64,000 nt of DNA from Cupriavidus basilensis. GTDB lineage: Bacteria; Pseudomonadota; Gammaproteobacteria; Burkholderiales; Burkholderiaceae. Both the position numbers and the translations under genes were made by a program. How positions within the stretch are numbered: the first letter of the stretch is position 1; each line of letters opens with the position of its first letter. Location of the stretch: assembly GCF_000832305.1 (NCBI RefSeq), contig NZ_CP010536.1, forward strand, positions 2,976,001-3,040,000, in the 5' to 3' direction. The notes beneath the pieces were generated by a model that was not told the origin of the DNA, searched no databases, and saw only the letters and a list, made by a program, of their open reading frames with translations. This document shows, one piece after another, positions 43,211 to 53,598 of this stretch.

Positions 43211-43650
43211 TTGGATTCTTCACTAGGCTGGGAGGCAAGCGGCAGGCTGACGCCAGCGCCGCCCGGCTCGGCAATCGCAAAAGCGACCGCATAATCGTGT
43301 TCGTCGCTGACACTGACCCGCACCACGAGGCCGCGCTCGCGCAGCCAGGCGTCGAGCTCGCCGTGACAATGCGGATACGGCTCGCCGGAGGGCAGGTTCA
43401 GCAGTTCCATCGCGCGCCAGGTCATCGGCCAGCGCATGCCCAGGCCGATCGCCTTGGAGAAGGCCTCCTTGGCAGCGAAACGCGTGGCCAGGAAAGCGAG
43501 CCCGCGTTTTTCCGAGCGCGCCTTGCGGGCGTGGTACTTCTGAAGTTCCTGCGGACCGAGCACCTTCTCGGCAAACCGGCCGCGTGTGCGCTCCATCACG
43601 CCCTGCACGCGATCGATCTGGATGATGTCGGTGCCGATGCCGTAGATCAC
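43207..43650 (-). CDS. acpS: Holo-[acyl-carrier-protein] synthase
   Basis: A 147-residue phosphopantetheinyl transferase that converts apo-AcpP to its active form. The N-terminal [14 protein letters not shown] contains the metal-binding Asp; [17 protein letters not shown] holds the catalytic Glu-Lys motif. The C-terminus is about 20 residues longer than usual. The start is GTG at 43650, overlapping the pdxJ TGA (GTGA), so translation is coupled. The acpP target is 13 kb away in the same orientation. Confidence 0.95.
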   Translation of the reverse strand: MIYGIGTDIIQIDRVQGVMERTRGRFAEKVLGPQELQKYHARKARSEKRGLAFLATRFAAKEAFSKAIGLGMRWPMTWRAMELLNLPSGEPYPHCHGELDAWLRERGLVVRVSVSDEHDYAVAFAIAEPGGAGVSLPLASQPSEESK

Positions 43651-44429
43651 GCTGCGGCGTCCGGGCGCGGATAGGTGGTGCCGAGACGCGCGGCGACCAT
43701 GATGGCCTTCATCTCGCGCACGGCATTCTGCCAGCCGACAAAGACCGCGTGCGCGACGATGGCGTGGCCGATGTTCAGTTCCTTGATGCCATGCAGCGCG
43801 GCCACCGGCTGCACATTGGTGTAGTGCAGGCCGTGGCCAGCGTTGACCACCAGGCCAAGCCGCACGCCGGCATCGACGCCTTCGGCGACGCGGCGCAGCT
43901 CGGCGGCCTGCTCCTCGGCCGAATGCGCATCGGCGTAGCGCCCGGTGTGCAGTTCCACCACCGGGGCGCCGCAAGCGGCAGCGGCTTCGATCTGCTCGAC
44001 CTGCGCATCGATGAACAGCGAGACGCGAATGCCTGCGTCGGCCAGTTGGCGGCAGGCGGACTTGACCTGCTCGAAGCGCCCGGCTACGTCCAGGCCGCCT
44101 TCGGTGGTGACTTCCTCGCGCCGCTCGGGCACCAGGCAGACATCCTGCGGACGGATCCCGCAGGCGATGTCGAGCATTTCCTGGGTGATCGCGCACTCCA
44201 GGTTCATGCGCGTGGCCAGCAGCGGGCGCAGCGCATGCACGTCAGCGTCGCGGATATGGCGGCGGTCTTCGCGCAGGTGCAGCGTGATCAGGTCGGCGCC
44301 GGCCTGCTCGGCCTGCAGCGCTGCCTGGATCGGATCGGGATAGACCGTGCCGCGCGCATTGCGCAGCGTGGCCACGTGGTCGATATTGACGCCAAGGTCG
44401 ATGACGCCGGGATGCGCGTGGAAGATCAT
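43647..44429 (-). CDS. pdxJ: Pyridoxine 5'-phosphate synthase
   Basis: A 260-residue TIM-barrel enzyme condensing 1-deoxyxylulose 5-phosphate with 3-amino-2-oxopropyl phosphate to pyridoxine 5'-phosphate. Recognisable segments are [47 protein letters not shown] and [12 protein letters not shown]. All catalytic regions known for the family are intact. recO is 30 bp upstream and acpS overlaps downstream; the pdxJ-acpS order is conserved in many proteobacteria. Confidence 0.96.
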   Translation of the reverse strand: MIFHAHPGVIDLGVNIDHVATLRNARGTVYPDPIQAALQAEQAGADLITLHLREDRRHIRDADVHALRPLLATRMNLECAITQEMLDIACGIRPQDVCLVPERREEVTTEGGLDVAGRFEQVKSACRQLADAGIRVSLFIDAQVEQIEAAAACGAPVVELHTGRYADAHSAEEQAAELRRVAEGVDAGVRLGLVVNAGHGLHYTNVQPVAALHGIKELNIGHAIVAHAVFVGWQNAVREMKAIMVAARLGTTYPRPDAAA

Positions 44430-44459
44430 GCGGGTGGGCTCTAAAGGCTCGGAAATAAA

Positions 44460-45338
44460 TCAGAGATAGTGCAGGTCGATCAAGATCTGGCGCGTCTTCA
44501 GTGGCGCGCCTTGCAAATAATAATGCAGCAGGAAGCGCATCAGGGCACGACTCTGCGTGACAGTTTGCGTACGGCTATAGTCGTCCTGCGACATGTCGAG
44601 CAGCGTCCGCCCGGAAACCACCGGCCAGGATGATGGATCGCTGGCCTGGGCGCGACGCACACCCCGCTCGGGCTGGTAGACATAGTCCAGTTCCGGCTCG
44701 ACCGTCTCGCCGGAATTGGCGCACTCGTCGAAAGCCACCGCGAAGCCGGTTTCCTGCAGCAGCACACGCTCGAAGCCGCGCAGCACCAGGCCAGCCGGCT
44801 CGCCGTGCGAGAGCTGGGTCAGCGTGGCCATGTACTGGCGAAACAGGGTAACGTGGGCGTCTTCGCGGGCGCAAAAGCGCAGCAGCAATTCGTTGAGATA
44901 AAAACCCGAGAGCAAGGCGTCGCTTGCCAGCGGCAGCATGCCGCCAACCCACTCCGCGCGCGTCAGCGTCTTGACCTCGCCGCGGCCGCTCCATGACAGC
45001 GAGATCGGCTGGAAATGCTGGAGTACAGGGCGCAGCGCCGAATGCGGCCGCTTGGCCCCCTTGGCCACCATGGCCACGCGGCCGTGGTCACGCGTGAACA
45101 CGTCGAGGATCAGGCTGGTTTCGCGGTAAGGCCAGGCATGCAGCACGAAGCCGGGCTGGTTGGCGACGCGCAGCTCGGTGCGCGCCGGCACAATGCGCAA
45201 CGCGCGATCCATCATCGCGCGTTGCTCCGCCACTGCCATGCCAGGCACGGCATGGCTGCCCAGCAGTTCGGCGGCTTCTTCCACCACCGGGTCAATGCGG
45301 CGGGCCTTCAGGGCAGGCCCGCCCGCTCTATCACTCAT
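44460..45338 (-). CDS. recO: DNA repair protein RecO
   Basis: A 292-residue recombination mediator that helps RecR load RecA on SSB-coated gaps. The OB-fold domain begins about residue 62 with [36 protein letters not shown]; the helical C-terminal domain contains [16 protein letters not shown]. It has an N-terminal extension of about 55 residues compared with E. coli RecO (242 residues), with no recognised motif. The start overlaps the era stop by 8 bp. Confidence 0.93.
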   Translation of the reverse strand: MSDRAGGPALKARRIDPVVEEAAELLGSHAVPGMAVAEQRAMMDRALRIVPARTELRVANQPGFVLHAWPYRETSLILDVFTRDHGRVAMVAKGAKRPHSALRPVLQHFQPISLSWSGRGEVKTLTRAEWVGGMLPLASDALLSGFYLNELLLRFCAREDAHVTLFRQYMATLTQLSHGEPAGLVLRGFERVLLQETGFAVAFDECANSGETVEPELDYVYQPERGVRRAQASDPSSWPVVSGRTLLDMSQDDYSRTQTVTQSRALMRFLLHYYLQGAPLKTRQILIDLHYL

Positions 45339-46266
45339 AGCCGTAGGCGCGCAATCCAGCTTCGTTGTCGGCCCAGCCGCTCTTGACCTTGATGAACATC
45401 TCCAGGTAGACCTTGCCGTCGAACAGCTTCTCCATGTCGATGCGGGCCTCCGTGGAAATGGTCTTGAGCTTGGCGCCCTTGTTGCCGATGATCATCGCCT
45501 TGTGCCCGTCGCGCTCGACCAGGATGGTGGCAAAGATGCGCCGCAGCCGGCCTTCGGTCTCGAATTTCTCGATGATGACCGTGCTGGTATAGGGCAACTC
45601 GTCGCCGGTCCAGCGGAAGACCTTCTCGCGGATGATCTCCGAGGCCATGAAGCGCTCGCTGCGATCGGTCATGGAGTCGGCGTCGTACATCGGCTCGCCT
45701 TCCGGCAAGTAAGGCCGGATGATGGCGAGCAGGCGTTCGATGTGATCGTGCGTCTTGGCCGACATCGGCACCACTTCCGCGAACTGGAACTGGTGCCCCA
45801 TCTTTTCCAGGAAGGGCATCATCACCTCAGCCCGGTCCGCGCCAAGGCGATCCAGCTTGTTGGTGACCAGCAGCACCGGCACTTTCTTGGGCAGCAGCGA
45901 CAGCACCTTCTCGTCGTCGGCGCCGTAGTAGCCGGCCTCAACCACGAACAGCACCAAGTCCACCGAAGACAGGGTCGAGGTGACGGCGCGGTTCAGCGAG
46001 CGGTTCAGCGCGCTGGCATGGCGAGTCTGGAAACCCGGCGTATCGACGAAGACAAACTGGGCGTCCTCGGTGGTCTGGATGCCAACGATGCGGTGGCGCG
46101 TGGTCTGCGCCTTGCGAGAGGTGATGCTGACCTTCTGGCCAACCAGCGCGTTCATCAGCGTGGACTTGCCGACGTTGGGACGCCCGACAATGGCCACGGT
46201 ACCGCAACGAAAGGCTGCGCCTGGGATATCCGCGGCGTCTTGCTGCGGATTGGTAGATTCGGTCAT
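45331..46266 (-). CDS. era: GTPase Era
   Basis: A 311-residue GTPase that binds 16S rRNA near its 3' end and assists 30S maturation. G motifs are clear: G1 GRPNVGKST (near residue 27), G3 DTPGF and G4 TNKLD. A KH domain follows with [13 protein letters not shown] and [16 protein letters not shown]. Length is about 10 residues above E. coli Era. The start overlaps the rnc stop by 4 bp, the standard rnc-era coupling. Confidence 0.97.
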   Translation of the reverse strand: MTESTNPQQDAADIPGAAFRCGTVAIVGRPNVGKSTLMNALVGQKVSITSRKAQTTRHRIVGIQTTEDAQFVFVDTPGFQTRHASALNRSLNRAVTSTLSSVDLVLFVVEAGYYGADDEKVLSLLPKKVPVLLVTNKLDRLGADRAEVMMPFLEKMGHQFQFAEVVPMSAKTHDHIERLLAIIRPYLPEGEPMYDADSMTDRSERFMASEIIREKVFRWTGDELPYTSTVIIEKFETEGRLRRIFATILVERDGHKAMIIGNKGAKLKTISTEARIDMEKLFDGKVYLEMFIKVKSGWADNEAGLRAYGYE

Positions 46267-47033
46267 TCCTTCAACCTGAGAGACAACTGGGGATCGGGCG
46301 GCACCGGCTGCTTGCGCGTCTTGCCGGTGCGCTCGGCCCGGCTGCGCTTGAGCAACTGGGGCACGAGCTTTTGCACCTCGTCGAGCGCCAGCTTGGCTGC
46401 GGCTTGCTCGGCGGCACGGCGCGACGCGCCGGTACCGAACACCCGCACTTCCAGTTTAGGCACGGTGCACTCGACTTCAAACTGCTGATTATGCGCGGCG
46501 CCATGGGTGGCGATCACGTTATATTGCGGCAGGGCTATCTTGTGGCCTTGCAGGTACTCCTGCAACAGCGTCTTGGCATCCTTGCCCAGCGTGCGCGGAT
46601 CCACCTGCTCGAGGATGGGGATGTAGAGCTTGCGGATCAGTGTGCGCGCACCTTCGAAGCCGGCATCGAGGAATACGGCGCCGACGATGGCTTCCAGCGC
46701 ATCGGCAAGGATCGAAGGACGGCGGAAACCGCCGCTCTTCAGTTCGCCCTCGCCCAGGCGCAGCGCCTCCGACAACTGCAGCATCTGCGCAATTTCATAC
46801 AGCGCCTGCTGCTTGACCAGGTTGGCGCGCACGCGGGATAGATCGCCTTCGTCGAGCTTGCTGAACATGCCGTACAGCATATCGGCCACGGCGCAGTTCA
46901 GCACCGAATCGCCCAGGAACTCCAGGCGCTCGTTGTGCAAGGCACTGTGGCTGCGGTGCGTCAGCGCCTGCTGCAGCAATTCTGGCTTGCTGAAGCGGTA
47001 GCCGAGGCGTTGCTGCAAGGCATCGAGGTTCAT
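46263..47033 (-). CDS. rnc: Ribonuclease III
   Basis: A 256-residue double-strand-specific endoribonuclease for rRNA and mRNA processing. The catalytic signature [20 protein letters not shown] is at about 37-56, the second acidic cluster near [15 protein letters not shown], and a C-terminal dsRNA-binding domain starts about 155 with [16 protein letters not shown] basic tail of about 30 residues ends it. The start lies 1 bp after the DUF4845 stop, and era overlaps its own stop. Confidence 0.97.
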   Translation of the reverse strand: MNLDALQQRLGYRFSKPELLQQALTHRSHSALHNERLEFLGDSVLNCAVADMLYGMFSKLDEGDLSRVRANLVKQQALYEIAQMLQLSEALRLGEGELKSGGFRRPSILADALEAIVGAVFLDAGFEGARTLIRKLYIPILEQVDPRTLGKDAKTLLQEYLQGHKIALPQYNVIATHGAAHNQQFEVECTVPKLEVRVFGTGASRRAAEQAAAKLALDEVQKLVPQLLKRSRAERTGKTRKQPVPPDPQLSLRLKE

Positions 47034-47034
47034 G

Positions 47035-47520
47035 TCAGTACTGCGTTCCCGAATAGGTAATCATAAGGCTCAGAGGGCCGTATAACGGCACCTCGTTACG
47101 GTAGGAAAAACCCACCGAGCGGATCGTGCCATTGTCGTCCTCCTGAATGTCCAGATCGTCGCTGCGCACAGCGGTGATACGGTCAATCTGTGCCTGCTTG
47201 GCAAAATAATCGGCCACTTCGCGCTTGTTGGATGCCTGTTGCCTGGCATAACCGACGGCGCGTTTGACCGAAAAATACTCCAGCAAGCTTGGGATCGCCC
47301 TGACCGCCGGGATCACGATGCCTCCGACGACCAAGATGACGATCAGCAAGCTGCCAAGGGAGAATCCGCGCACCTTGTACCGCCCCGCCAGGCGTGCGCT
47401 CCCTCTCTTTGAACCAACCTCCCGACGCGATTGATCCGACTGTTCTGCTTGTTCTGCCTGTTCTGCCAGTGCCGGTCGACCAGCCTGACCCTTCTGACCA
47501 CTCTGACCCTGTTGACCCAT
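47035..47520 (-). CDS. DUF4845 membrane protein with low-complexity N-terminus
   Basis: A 161-residue single-pass inner-membrane protein. The first 45 residues are polar and repetitive ([25 protein letters not shown]). A membrane helix at about 55-76 ([21 protein letters not shown]) is followed by a periplasmic DUF4845 domain with [13 protein letters not shown] and [17 protein letters not shown]. Its place between lepB and rnc is conserved in beta- and gammaproteobacteria; the role is unknown. The ordinary family protein is about 120 residues, so the N-terminal stretch is extra; a later start is possible. Confidence 0.85.
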   Translation of the reverse strand: MGQQGQSGQKGQAGRPALAEQAEQAEQSDQSRREVGSKRGSARLAGRYKVRGFSLGSLLIVILVVGGIVIPAVRAIPSLLEYFSVKRAVGYARQQASNKREVADYFAKQAQIDRITAVRSDDLDIQEDDNGTIRSVGFSYRNEVPLYGPLSLMITYSGTQY

Positions 47521-47571
47521 GTTGCGCTTTCCCTCGCTTGACTGGAGTGATTTATTCGCGCCGCGGAAGGC

Positions 47572-48471
47572 TTACTTGAACGCCCCCACGCGTCCGATAT
47601 TGCCGAGGTTCATCCAGATCAGGAATGCCCGGCCGACAATATTTTGATCGGGCACGAAGCCCCAATAACGTGAATCCAGGCTGTTGTCGCGGTTGTCGCC
47701 CATCACAAAATAGTGACCTTGCGGCACCTTGCAGGTCAGCCCTTGCTGATTGTAAGTGCAGTTTTCGCGGAACGGAAAATCGGGGTCCGCGCCGGAGACA
47801 AACGGCGGCCGGTCGGCGTCGTTGAGGATACCGTGCTCCGGGCCGTCGGGCAGCTTCTCGCGGAAGTGCTTCGAATACGAAAGCCGTTCTTCATCCAGGT
47901 AATCGGGCAGCGGGCTGTAATCGGTTGCCTTGCCGTTGATGGTCAGGCGCTTGTTCTGGTAGCTCACCACATCGCCCGGCACCCCGATCACACGCTTGAT
48001 GTAGTCGAGGGACTGATCCTTCGGGTAGCGGAACACCATCACGTCGCCGCGCTTCGGGTCGCCGACCGAGAGGATCTTCTTGTTCACCACCGGCAGCCTG
48101 ATGCCGTAGTCGTACTTGTTGACCAGGATGAAGTCGCCGATCAGCAGCGTCGGGATCATCGAGCCGGACGGGATCTTGAATGGCTCGACCACGAAAGAGC
48201 GCAGCACGAACACGGCCAGGATCACCGGGAAGAAGCTTGCCGAGTACTCCAGCCACCAAGGCTGGCGCAGCTTTTCCTCGGCGAGGCGGCTACGCGAGGT
48301 GTCGATCTCGCCGACGCCGTAGCGTCCCTGGAGATCAGCTTTGCGCGCATCGAACTCAGCCAGCGCGGACTGGGCGGAAAGCCGCCGCTGCTTCTCGAAC
48401 ACCAGTTTGTCGGCCACCCAGGCAATGCCCGTAATAACCACAAGCACAAAAAGGATCAGTGCAAAATTCAT
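47572..48471 (-). CDS. lepB: Signal peptidase I
   Basis: A 299-residue membrane serine protease that removes signal peptides from Sec and Tat substrates. Two N-terminal membrane helices (about 3-20 and 78-95) precede the periplasmic domain. The nucleophile Ser104 is in PSGSMIPTLLIGD and the general base Lys159 in YIKRVIGVPGD. Box D (GDNRDNSLDSRYWGFV) is present. The ATG at 48471 begins helix 1. It lies 87 bp downstream of lepA, the conserved lepA-lepB order. Confidence 0.96.
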   Translation of the reverse strand: MNFALILFVLVVITGIAWVADKLVFEKQRRLSAQSALAEFDARKADLQGRYGVGEIDTSRSRLAEEKLRQPWWLEYSASFFPVILAVFVLRSFVVEPFKIPSGSMIPTLLIGDFILVNKYDYGIRLPVVNKKILSVGDPKRGDVMVFRYPKDQSLDYIKRVIGVPGDVVSYQNKRLTINGKATDYSPLPDYLDEERLSYSKHFREKLPDGPEHGILNDADRPPFVSGADPDFPFRENCTYNQQGLTCKVPQGHYFVMGDNRDNSLDSRYWGFVPDQNIVGRAFLIWMNLGNIGRVGAFK

Positions 48472-48558
48472 GTCGGCTAGATCGTCGTGTTGTTTTGATA
48501 GAGGCCGCGTCAACCACTGCCAGGAGTCTGCCGGCAGCGCCGGCGCGGTCCAGCCGGC

Positions 48559-50352
48559 TTACTTGTCGCCCACCTGCAGGATCGCCAGGAAGGCCTCCTG
48601 GGGAATCTCGACCGAACCCACCTGCTTCATGCGCTTCTTGCCCGCCTTCTGCTTCTCCAGCAGCTTCTTCTTGCGCGAGATATCGCCGCCGTAGCACTTG
48701 GCGAGCACGTTCTTGCGCAGCGCCTTAACGTTCTCGCGCGCGATGATGTTGACGCCAATGGTGGCCTGGATGGCTACATCGTACATTTGACGCGGGATGA
48801 TCTCGCGCATCTTGGATACGACTTCGCGGCCACGGTACTGCGAATTGGAGCGGTGCACGATCACGGACAAGGCATCGACCTTGTCGCCGTTGATCAGGAT
48901 GTCCACCTTGACCACGTCGGCGGCGCGATACTCCTTGAACTCGTAGTCCATCGAGGCATAGCCGCGCGACACGGACTTCAGCCGGTCGAAGAAGTCCATG
49001 ACGATTTCCGCCATCGGAATCTCATACGTAAGCTGCACCTGCTTGCCGTGGTAGCTCATGTTGATCTGCGTGCCGCGCTTTTGCGTGCACAGCGTGATCA
49101 CCGAGCCGACGTAGGCCTGCGGCATGTACAGGTTGACCGTGACGATGGGCTCGAGGATGTTCTCGATGCGGCTCGGGTCCGGCATCTTGGCCGGGTTCTC
49201 CACGATCACTTTGGTCTTGTCGCGCATGTCGACCTCGTACACCACCGTCGGTGCGGTGGTGATGAGGTCCATGTCGAATTCGCGCTCCAGGCGCTCCTGC
49301 ACGATCTCCATGTGCAGCAGGCCAAGGAAGCCGCAGCGGAAGCCAAAGCCAAGCGCCTGCGACACCTCGGGCTCGTACTGCAGCGATGCGTCGTTGAGCT
49401 TGAGCTTTTCCAGCGATTCGCGCAGCGCTTCGTACTGGTTGGCTTCCACCGGGTACAAGCCGGCGAAGACCTGCGGTTTGACTTCCTTGAAACCAGGCAG
49501 CGGCTCGGCCGCCTTGCGCGCCATCGTGGTGATGGTGTCACCCACCTTGGCGGCCTTCAATTCCTTGATGCCGGCGATCACAAAGCCCACCTGCCCCGCC
49601 TGCAGCGATTCGCGCGGCAGCGACTTGGGCGAGAATACGCCGACCTGCTCGACCAGGTGCTGCGAGCCCGTGGCCATCAGCAGGACCTTGTCCTTGGGCT
49701 TGAGGGTGCCGTTGACCACGCGCACCAGCATCACCACACCCACGTAGTTGTCGAACCACGAGTCGATGATCAGGGCCTGCAGCGGGGCTGCGGGATCGCC
49801 CTTGGGCGGCGGCACGCGGGCGATCATCGCCTCGATGACGTCCTGCACGCCGAGGCCGGTCTTGGCCGAGCAAGGCGTGGCGTCGTGCGCGTCGATGCCG
49901 ATCACTTCCTCGATCTCGCGGATCGCGTTTTCGGGATCGGCCGACGGCAGGTCGATCTTGTTCAATACCGGCACCACTTCCACGCCGAGTTCGATCGCGG
50001 TGTAGCAGTTGGCGACGGTCTGCGCTTCCACGCCCTGCGATGCATCGACCACCAGCAGCGCGCCTTCGCAGGCGGACAACGAGCGGCTCACTTCATAGCT
50101 GAAGTCGACGTGTCCCGGGGTGTCAATGAGGTTGAGGTTGTAGATCTTGCCGTCACGCGCCTTGTAGCTCAGTGCGGCAGTCTGCGCCTTGATGGTGATG
50201 CCGCGCTCCTTCTCGATGTCCATCGAGTCAAGCACCTGCGCTTCCATCTCGCGATCGGACAGGCCTCCGCAGAGTTGGATGATGCGGTCGGCCAGGGTCG
50301 ATTTACCGTGGTCGATGTGGGCGATGATCGAGAAATTGCGGATATGGTCCAT
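48559..50352 (-). CDS. lepA: Elongation factor 4 (LepA)
   Basis: A 597-residue ribosome-associated translational GTPase. The N-terminal G domain has [31 protein letters not shown] and [12 protein letters not shown]. Domain II, two EF-G-like domains and the LepA-specific C-terminal domain ([33 protein letters not shown] end, basic) follow. Length is the same as E. coli LepA within two residues. ATG 50352 (MDHIRNF) starts the G domain; the upstream frame adds 17 non-conserved residues. Confidence 0.97.
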   Translation of the reverse strand: MDHIRNFSIIAHIDHGKSTLADRIIQLCGGLSDREMEAQVLDSMDIEKERGITIKAQTAALSYKARDGKIYNLNLIDTPGHVDFSYEVSRSLSACEGALLVVDASQGVEAQTVANCYTAIELGVEVVPVLNKIDLPSADPENAIREIEEVIGIDAHDATPCSAKTGLGVQDVIEAMIARVPPPKGDPAAPLQALIIDSWFDNYVGVVMLVRVVNGTLKPKDKVLLMATGSQHLVEQVGVFSPKSLPRESLQAGQVGFVIAGIKELKAAKVGDTITTMARKAAEPLPGFKEVKPQVFAGLYPVEANQYEALRESLEKLKLNDASLQYEPEVSQALGFGFRCGFLGLLHMEIVQERLEREFDMDLITTAPTVVYEVDMRDKTKVIVENPAKMPDPSRIENILEPIVTVNLYMPQAYVGSVITLCTQKRGTQINMSYHGKQVQLTYEIPMAEIVMDFFDRLKSVSRGYASMDYEFKEYRAADVVKVDILINGDKVDALSVIVHRSNSQYRGREVVSKMREIIPRQMYDVAIQATIGVNIIARENVKALRKNVLAKCYGGDISRKKKLLEKQKAGKKRMKQVGSVEIPQEAFLAILQVGDK

Positions 50353-50625
50353 CTGATGCTCAGGGGTGCGCCGTTTCAGGCCACGAAGTGCCCACGTGGG
50401 CACGCCGGGCGGCGCAGCAATTATGAACGGCCTGGAACTGGCGCCCTGCGGGGCGCACGCCGATCCCGGCCGCAGGTTGGTGACGCAGACTTTGCGCCAA
50501 AGTGCGATTTTACCGTATTTTCAAGGACTTCCGTATTGCGAAATGGGCCACGGCGCTAGCCCCGCAGCCGAACCAGGCTTCGCCGGGCGCACTTATATGC
50601 CATCTGCAGCCCCATTGCCCACCCG
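50353..50625. other. Intergenic region upstream of lepA
   Basis: A 273-bp gap that separates lepA from the preceding glutaredoxin gene; the AT-richer part at 50500-50540 could hold the lepA promoter. Nothing else recognised. Confidence 0.45.
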
Positions 50626-50898
50626 TTAGCCAGCTCGCGGCCCCACATGTGCGGCCAACCACGCCCTCACCCGCTTTTCGTCAAGAAAGTAATGGCACAG
50701 CTCCACGTCCGGGGCGGCCGGGGACCCGGCCATCAGCACGGGTACCAGCTCGTCGAAACGAGCCATGGCCGCCGGATCCGCATCCACGTCCACCTCGTGC
50801 AGGACAAAGGAAAAATCGCGCCGGAGCGGCTCCAGCGCGATGTTCATGTCCTCGCACAGATGGCAGTAGCTTCTGCCATACAGCGTGAGCTCGGCCAT
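50626..50898 (-). CDS. Glutaredoxin-family protein (DUF836-like)
   Basis: A 90-residue thioredoxin-fold protein. The N-terminal strand LTLYGRS is followed by the redox motif C-H-L-C near residues 12-15, then a helix and the conserved cis-Pro region LVPVLMAG. Proteins like this often sit between mucD and lepA in betaproteobacteria; their substrate is not established. It begins 14 bp after the mucD stop, so it is probably part of the rpoE-mucD transcript. lepA is 273 bp further downstream. Confidence 0.88.
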   Translation of the reverse strand: MAELTLYGRSYCHLCEDMNIALEPLRRDFSFVLHEVDVDADPAAMARFDELVPVLMAGSPAAPDVELCHYFLDEKRVRAWLAAHVGPRAG

Positions 50899-50912
50899 GA
50901 TGGCGGCGGCTG

Positions 50913-52403
50913 TCAGCGCGAGGACATCGTGCCCGGCCGCAAGGTAAGCACCTGGGTGGCATCGCCGCGGCGCACGAACACCGCTGCGATCTTGGCTCTG
51001 TCGAGTCCCTTGACCAGCTCGTTGAACTGCTTGGGGCTGGTCACATCGCTGTCGCCCAGCCGCAGGATGATGTCACCTGGGCGAATGCCGGCGCGCATCG
51101 CCGGACCATCCGACTGCTCGACCTCGACCCCCGACTTGATCTTGAGGTCCTTGAGCTTTGCATCGGGAATCTCGTTGACGATCAAGCCAAGCGCATTGGG
51201 CTTGGCTGCCGGCGGGGTGCTATCGTCGCGCGAGCCATTGCCACGGGTCTTCACCTTCGCATCCACATCCAGCTCGGCCACGGTGATGGACACATCGCGC
51301 GTCGCGCCCTTGCGCCAGAGCTGCAGCGGAACACGCGTGCCCGGCTTGATGTCGCCAACCATGCGCGGCAGATCCGACGCCTTCTCGATGTCGCGGCCGT
51401 TAAACTTGAGGATGATGTCACCGGCCTCGATCCCCGCCTTCTCGGCAGGGCCGCCGGGCTCGACGCTGCCGACCAGCGCGCCCCGGGCACGACCCAGGCC
51501 GAGTGAATCGGCAACTTCCTTTGTCACATCCCCGATTGCCACCGCGATGCGTCCGCGCGTGACCTTGCCGGTCGCCTTGAGCTGCTCGGTGACCCGCATG
51601 GCTTCGTCGATCGGGATGGCGAAGGAGATACCCATATAGCCACCGCTGCGGCTATAGATCTGCGAGTTGATGCCGATCACTTCGCCACGCAGGTTGATCA
51701 GCGGACCGCCGGAATTGCCGGGATTGACCGCCACATCGGTCTGGATGAACGGCAGGTAGTCACCGGTATCGCGCCCCTTGGCGGAGACAATGCCGGCAGT
51801 CACCGTGTTATCGAGGCCAAAGGGGGAACCAATGGCCAGCACCCATTCGCCAGCGCGAACCTTGTCCGAATCGCCCAGCGTCAGCTTTGGCAGGCCGGTC
51901 GCGTCGACCTTGAGCAAGGCGACATCGGTGCGCTTGTCCGAGCCGATCAGCTTGGCCTTGAATTCACGCTTGTCGGGCAGCGTGACGTAGATGGTTTCCG
52001 CATCGGCAACCACGTGGGCATTAGTCATCACATAACCATCCTGGCTGATGACAAAACCCGACCCCACGCCACGACTCTGCTCTTCGCCTTGCGGCGGCTG
52101 GCCACGGCGCGGGGCACCCGGCGGCGTGGGTGCGCCTGGCATGGGCACGCCAAAGAAACGGCGGAAAAACTCTGCCATTTCGTCATCTTCCGCCCCCCCC
52201 GGCGTGCCGCGCGCGCGCACACGCTCGGTGGTACGGATGTTCACGACAGCCGGTCCGGCCTTTTCCACCAGATCGGTGAAGTCGGGCAGGTTATAGGACG
52301 GCGCGGCGGCCTGCGCGTGACTCAGCTCCGCGACAAAGGGCGCAAAGGCGAGAATGGCAGCCATGAGCACGGTCCGAGCCAAGGCTGGAGATCTTGGTGA
52401 CAT
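50913..52403 (-). CDS. mucD: Periplasmic serine protease, DegQ/MucD type
   Basis: A 496-residue HtrA-family protease/chaperone. A signal peptide (about 1-31, ending SHA) precedes the trypsin-like domain with the triad His in TNAHVVADAE, Asp in KRTDVALLKVD and Ser in VNPGNSGGPL. Two PDZ domains follow (starting near VEPGGPAEKAGIEAGD and QSDGPAMRAGIRPGD). A Gly/Pro-rich insert with EDDEM near residue 80 resembles the LA loop. It degrades misfolded envelope proteins and dampens RpoE activation. ATG 52403 has GGGAG at 7 nt. It is downstream of rseB, as in the algU-mucABD cluster. Confidence 0.95.
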   Translation of the reverse strand: MSPRSPALARTVLMAAILAFAPFVAELSHAQAAAPSYNLPDFTDLVEKAGPAVVNIRTTERVRARGTPGGAEDDEMAEFFRRFFGVPMPGAPTPPGAPRRGQPPQGEEQSRGVGSGFVISQDGYVMTNAHVVADAETIYVTLPDKREFKAKLIGSDKRTDVALLKVDATGLPKLTLGDSDKVRAGEWVLAIGSPFGLDNTVTAGIVSAKGRDTGDYLPFIQTDVAVNPGNSGGPLINLRGEVIGINSQIYSRSGGYMGISFAIPIDEAMRVTEQLKATGKVTRGRIAVAIGDVTKEVADSLGLGRARGALVGSVEPGGPAEKAGIEAGDIILKFNGRDIEKASDLPRMVGDIKPGTRVPLQLWRKGATRDVSITVAELDVDAKVKTRGNGSRDDSTPPAAKPNALGLIVNEIPDAKLKDLKIKSGVEVEQSDGPAMRAGIRPGDIILRLGDSDVTSPKQFNELVKGLDRAKIAAVFVRRGDATQVLTLRPGTMSSR

Positions 52404-52515
52404 CGTCGACTCCCGGGAAATCAGCGAAAAGAGGAAGAAAGCACAGGCAGCAGGGTTGCCGATCGGCGGCGGCCCACAGGCGATGTTCACGCCTGCGGCA
52501 ACACCGCGATCCGGC

Positions 52516-53598
52516 CTAGTGGGCCTTCGGTGATTTGTATTCTACCGCCGAGGCAAACTGCCTCACCGTGGCCGGCGGGACTTCGCCCACCACCGTGATC
52601 CAGAAATCGGCTACGCGGCGTACCACGACCTGCGTGGCACCCAGCGAGGCGACGCCTTCGCGGCGCACGCGCTGCTCGGAAACCGGCTCGATAAACACCG
52701 ACAGGCCGGTCAAGCCATCGCTGTAGACGACCTGGAGCACTTCGAAGACATTGCCGCGCGGGTTGGCCTGCGGTGCGCGCAGCTCTCCCAGCGGGCGGCG
52801 AACCTCGCGGATCTTCAGGAACCCCTTGACCGGAACCGCGATGCTCCAGCCTTCGTCGGCAATATTGGCCGGATGGTTGGTCACCTCATAATGAGTCCAG
52901 GAGCCGGAGTTCTTGATGGCCGTGAGAATGCGCTGCTTTTCCGACGGCACGCCGATATCGACTTGCGAGAAAGCAACCTGCTCCAGCACCTTGCCACCTT
53001 CGCCCAGGGTCTGTGCACGCATCAGCAAGCCGGAATTCTTCTCGGCCCAAAGCCGCACGGCGTAGCGCGCCGCATCATGCGGCTCGAGCGAAAAAACCTC
53101 GCACTCGACACCAGCCACGCGCTCGCCCGGAAGCTTGCGCATATCGTAGATGTCGAGCACATCGCTCTTGTTGGTGGCCAGCAGCGCCGGAAAACGATCC
53201 TTGGCCTCCTGCTTCTCCACCACCACCAGCTTGGCCTCGGGAATCAGGCTGTGGACGATGTCGTTCTGGCGCAGCACCTCGCGCGGCTTGCCGTCGAGGG
53301 TCTCAAGCCGTTCATACTCGTTGTTGACGAGATCGCTGTAGTGCTGGATACGCGATGCATGCATCACGCTGCCACGCTGATAAATCAGCGTGCCGACATA
53401 ATTCTCGCGCTGGGCCGCGCGATGGATCTTGTTGAGCCAGGCCGTTGCGTCGCGACGGGCCAGCGTATTGTCCGGCGGCTGCGCAGTTGCCGCAGCCGCA
53501 GTCAGACACAAGGCCAGAAAAAAGGACCTGCGAAGGGCCCTGATTCTGTGTGCGCCCGCTACGTTGGCGGGCGACCATCCTTTATGCATGTCCGGCAT
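52516..53598 (-). CDS. rseB: Sigma-E regulatory protein RseB/MucB
   Basis: A 360-residue periplasmic protein that binds the anti-sigma factor RseA and senses mislocalised lipids or lipoproteins. A signal peptide (about 21-39, FFLALCLTAAAATA) is followed by the MucB/RseB N-terminal lipoprotein-like domain (AAQRENYVGTLIYQRG, NEYERLETLDGKPREVLR) and a smaller C-terminal domain (DEGWSIAVPVKGF, YSDGLTGLSVFIEPV). The ATG at 53598 overlaps the rseA stop (TAATG), giving coupling. A second ATG at 53589 is also possible. Confidence 0.93.
   Translation of the reverse strand: MPDMHKGWSPANVAGAHRIRALRRSFFLALCLTAAAATAQPPDNTLARRDATAWLNKIHRAAQRENYVGTLIYQRGSVMHASRIQHYSDLVNNEYERLETLDGKPREVLRQNDIVHSLIPEAKLVVVEKQEAKDRFPALLATNKSDVLDIYDMRKLPGERVAGVECEVFSLEPHDAARYAVRLWAEKNSGLLMRAQTLGEGGKVLEQVAFSQVDIGVPSEKQRILTAIKNSGSWTHYEVTNHPANIADEGWSIAVPVKGFLKIREVRRPLGELRAPQANPRGNVFEVLQVVYSDGLTGLSVFIEPVSEQRVRREGVASLGATQVVVRRVADFWITVVGEVPPATVRQFASAVEYKSPKAH

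Noticed and set aside
48787..50559. 590-residue rightward frame over lepA
   Set aside because: Antisense shadow of lepA with His/Asp-rich composition and no recognisable domain.
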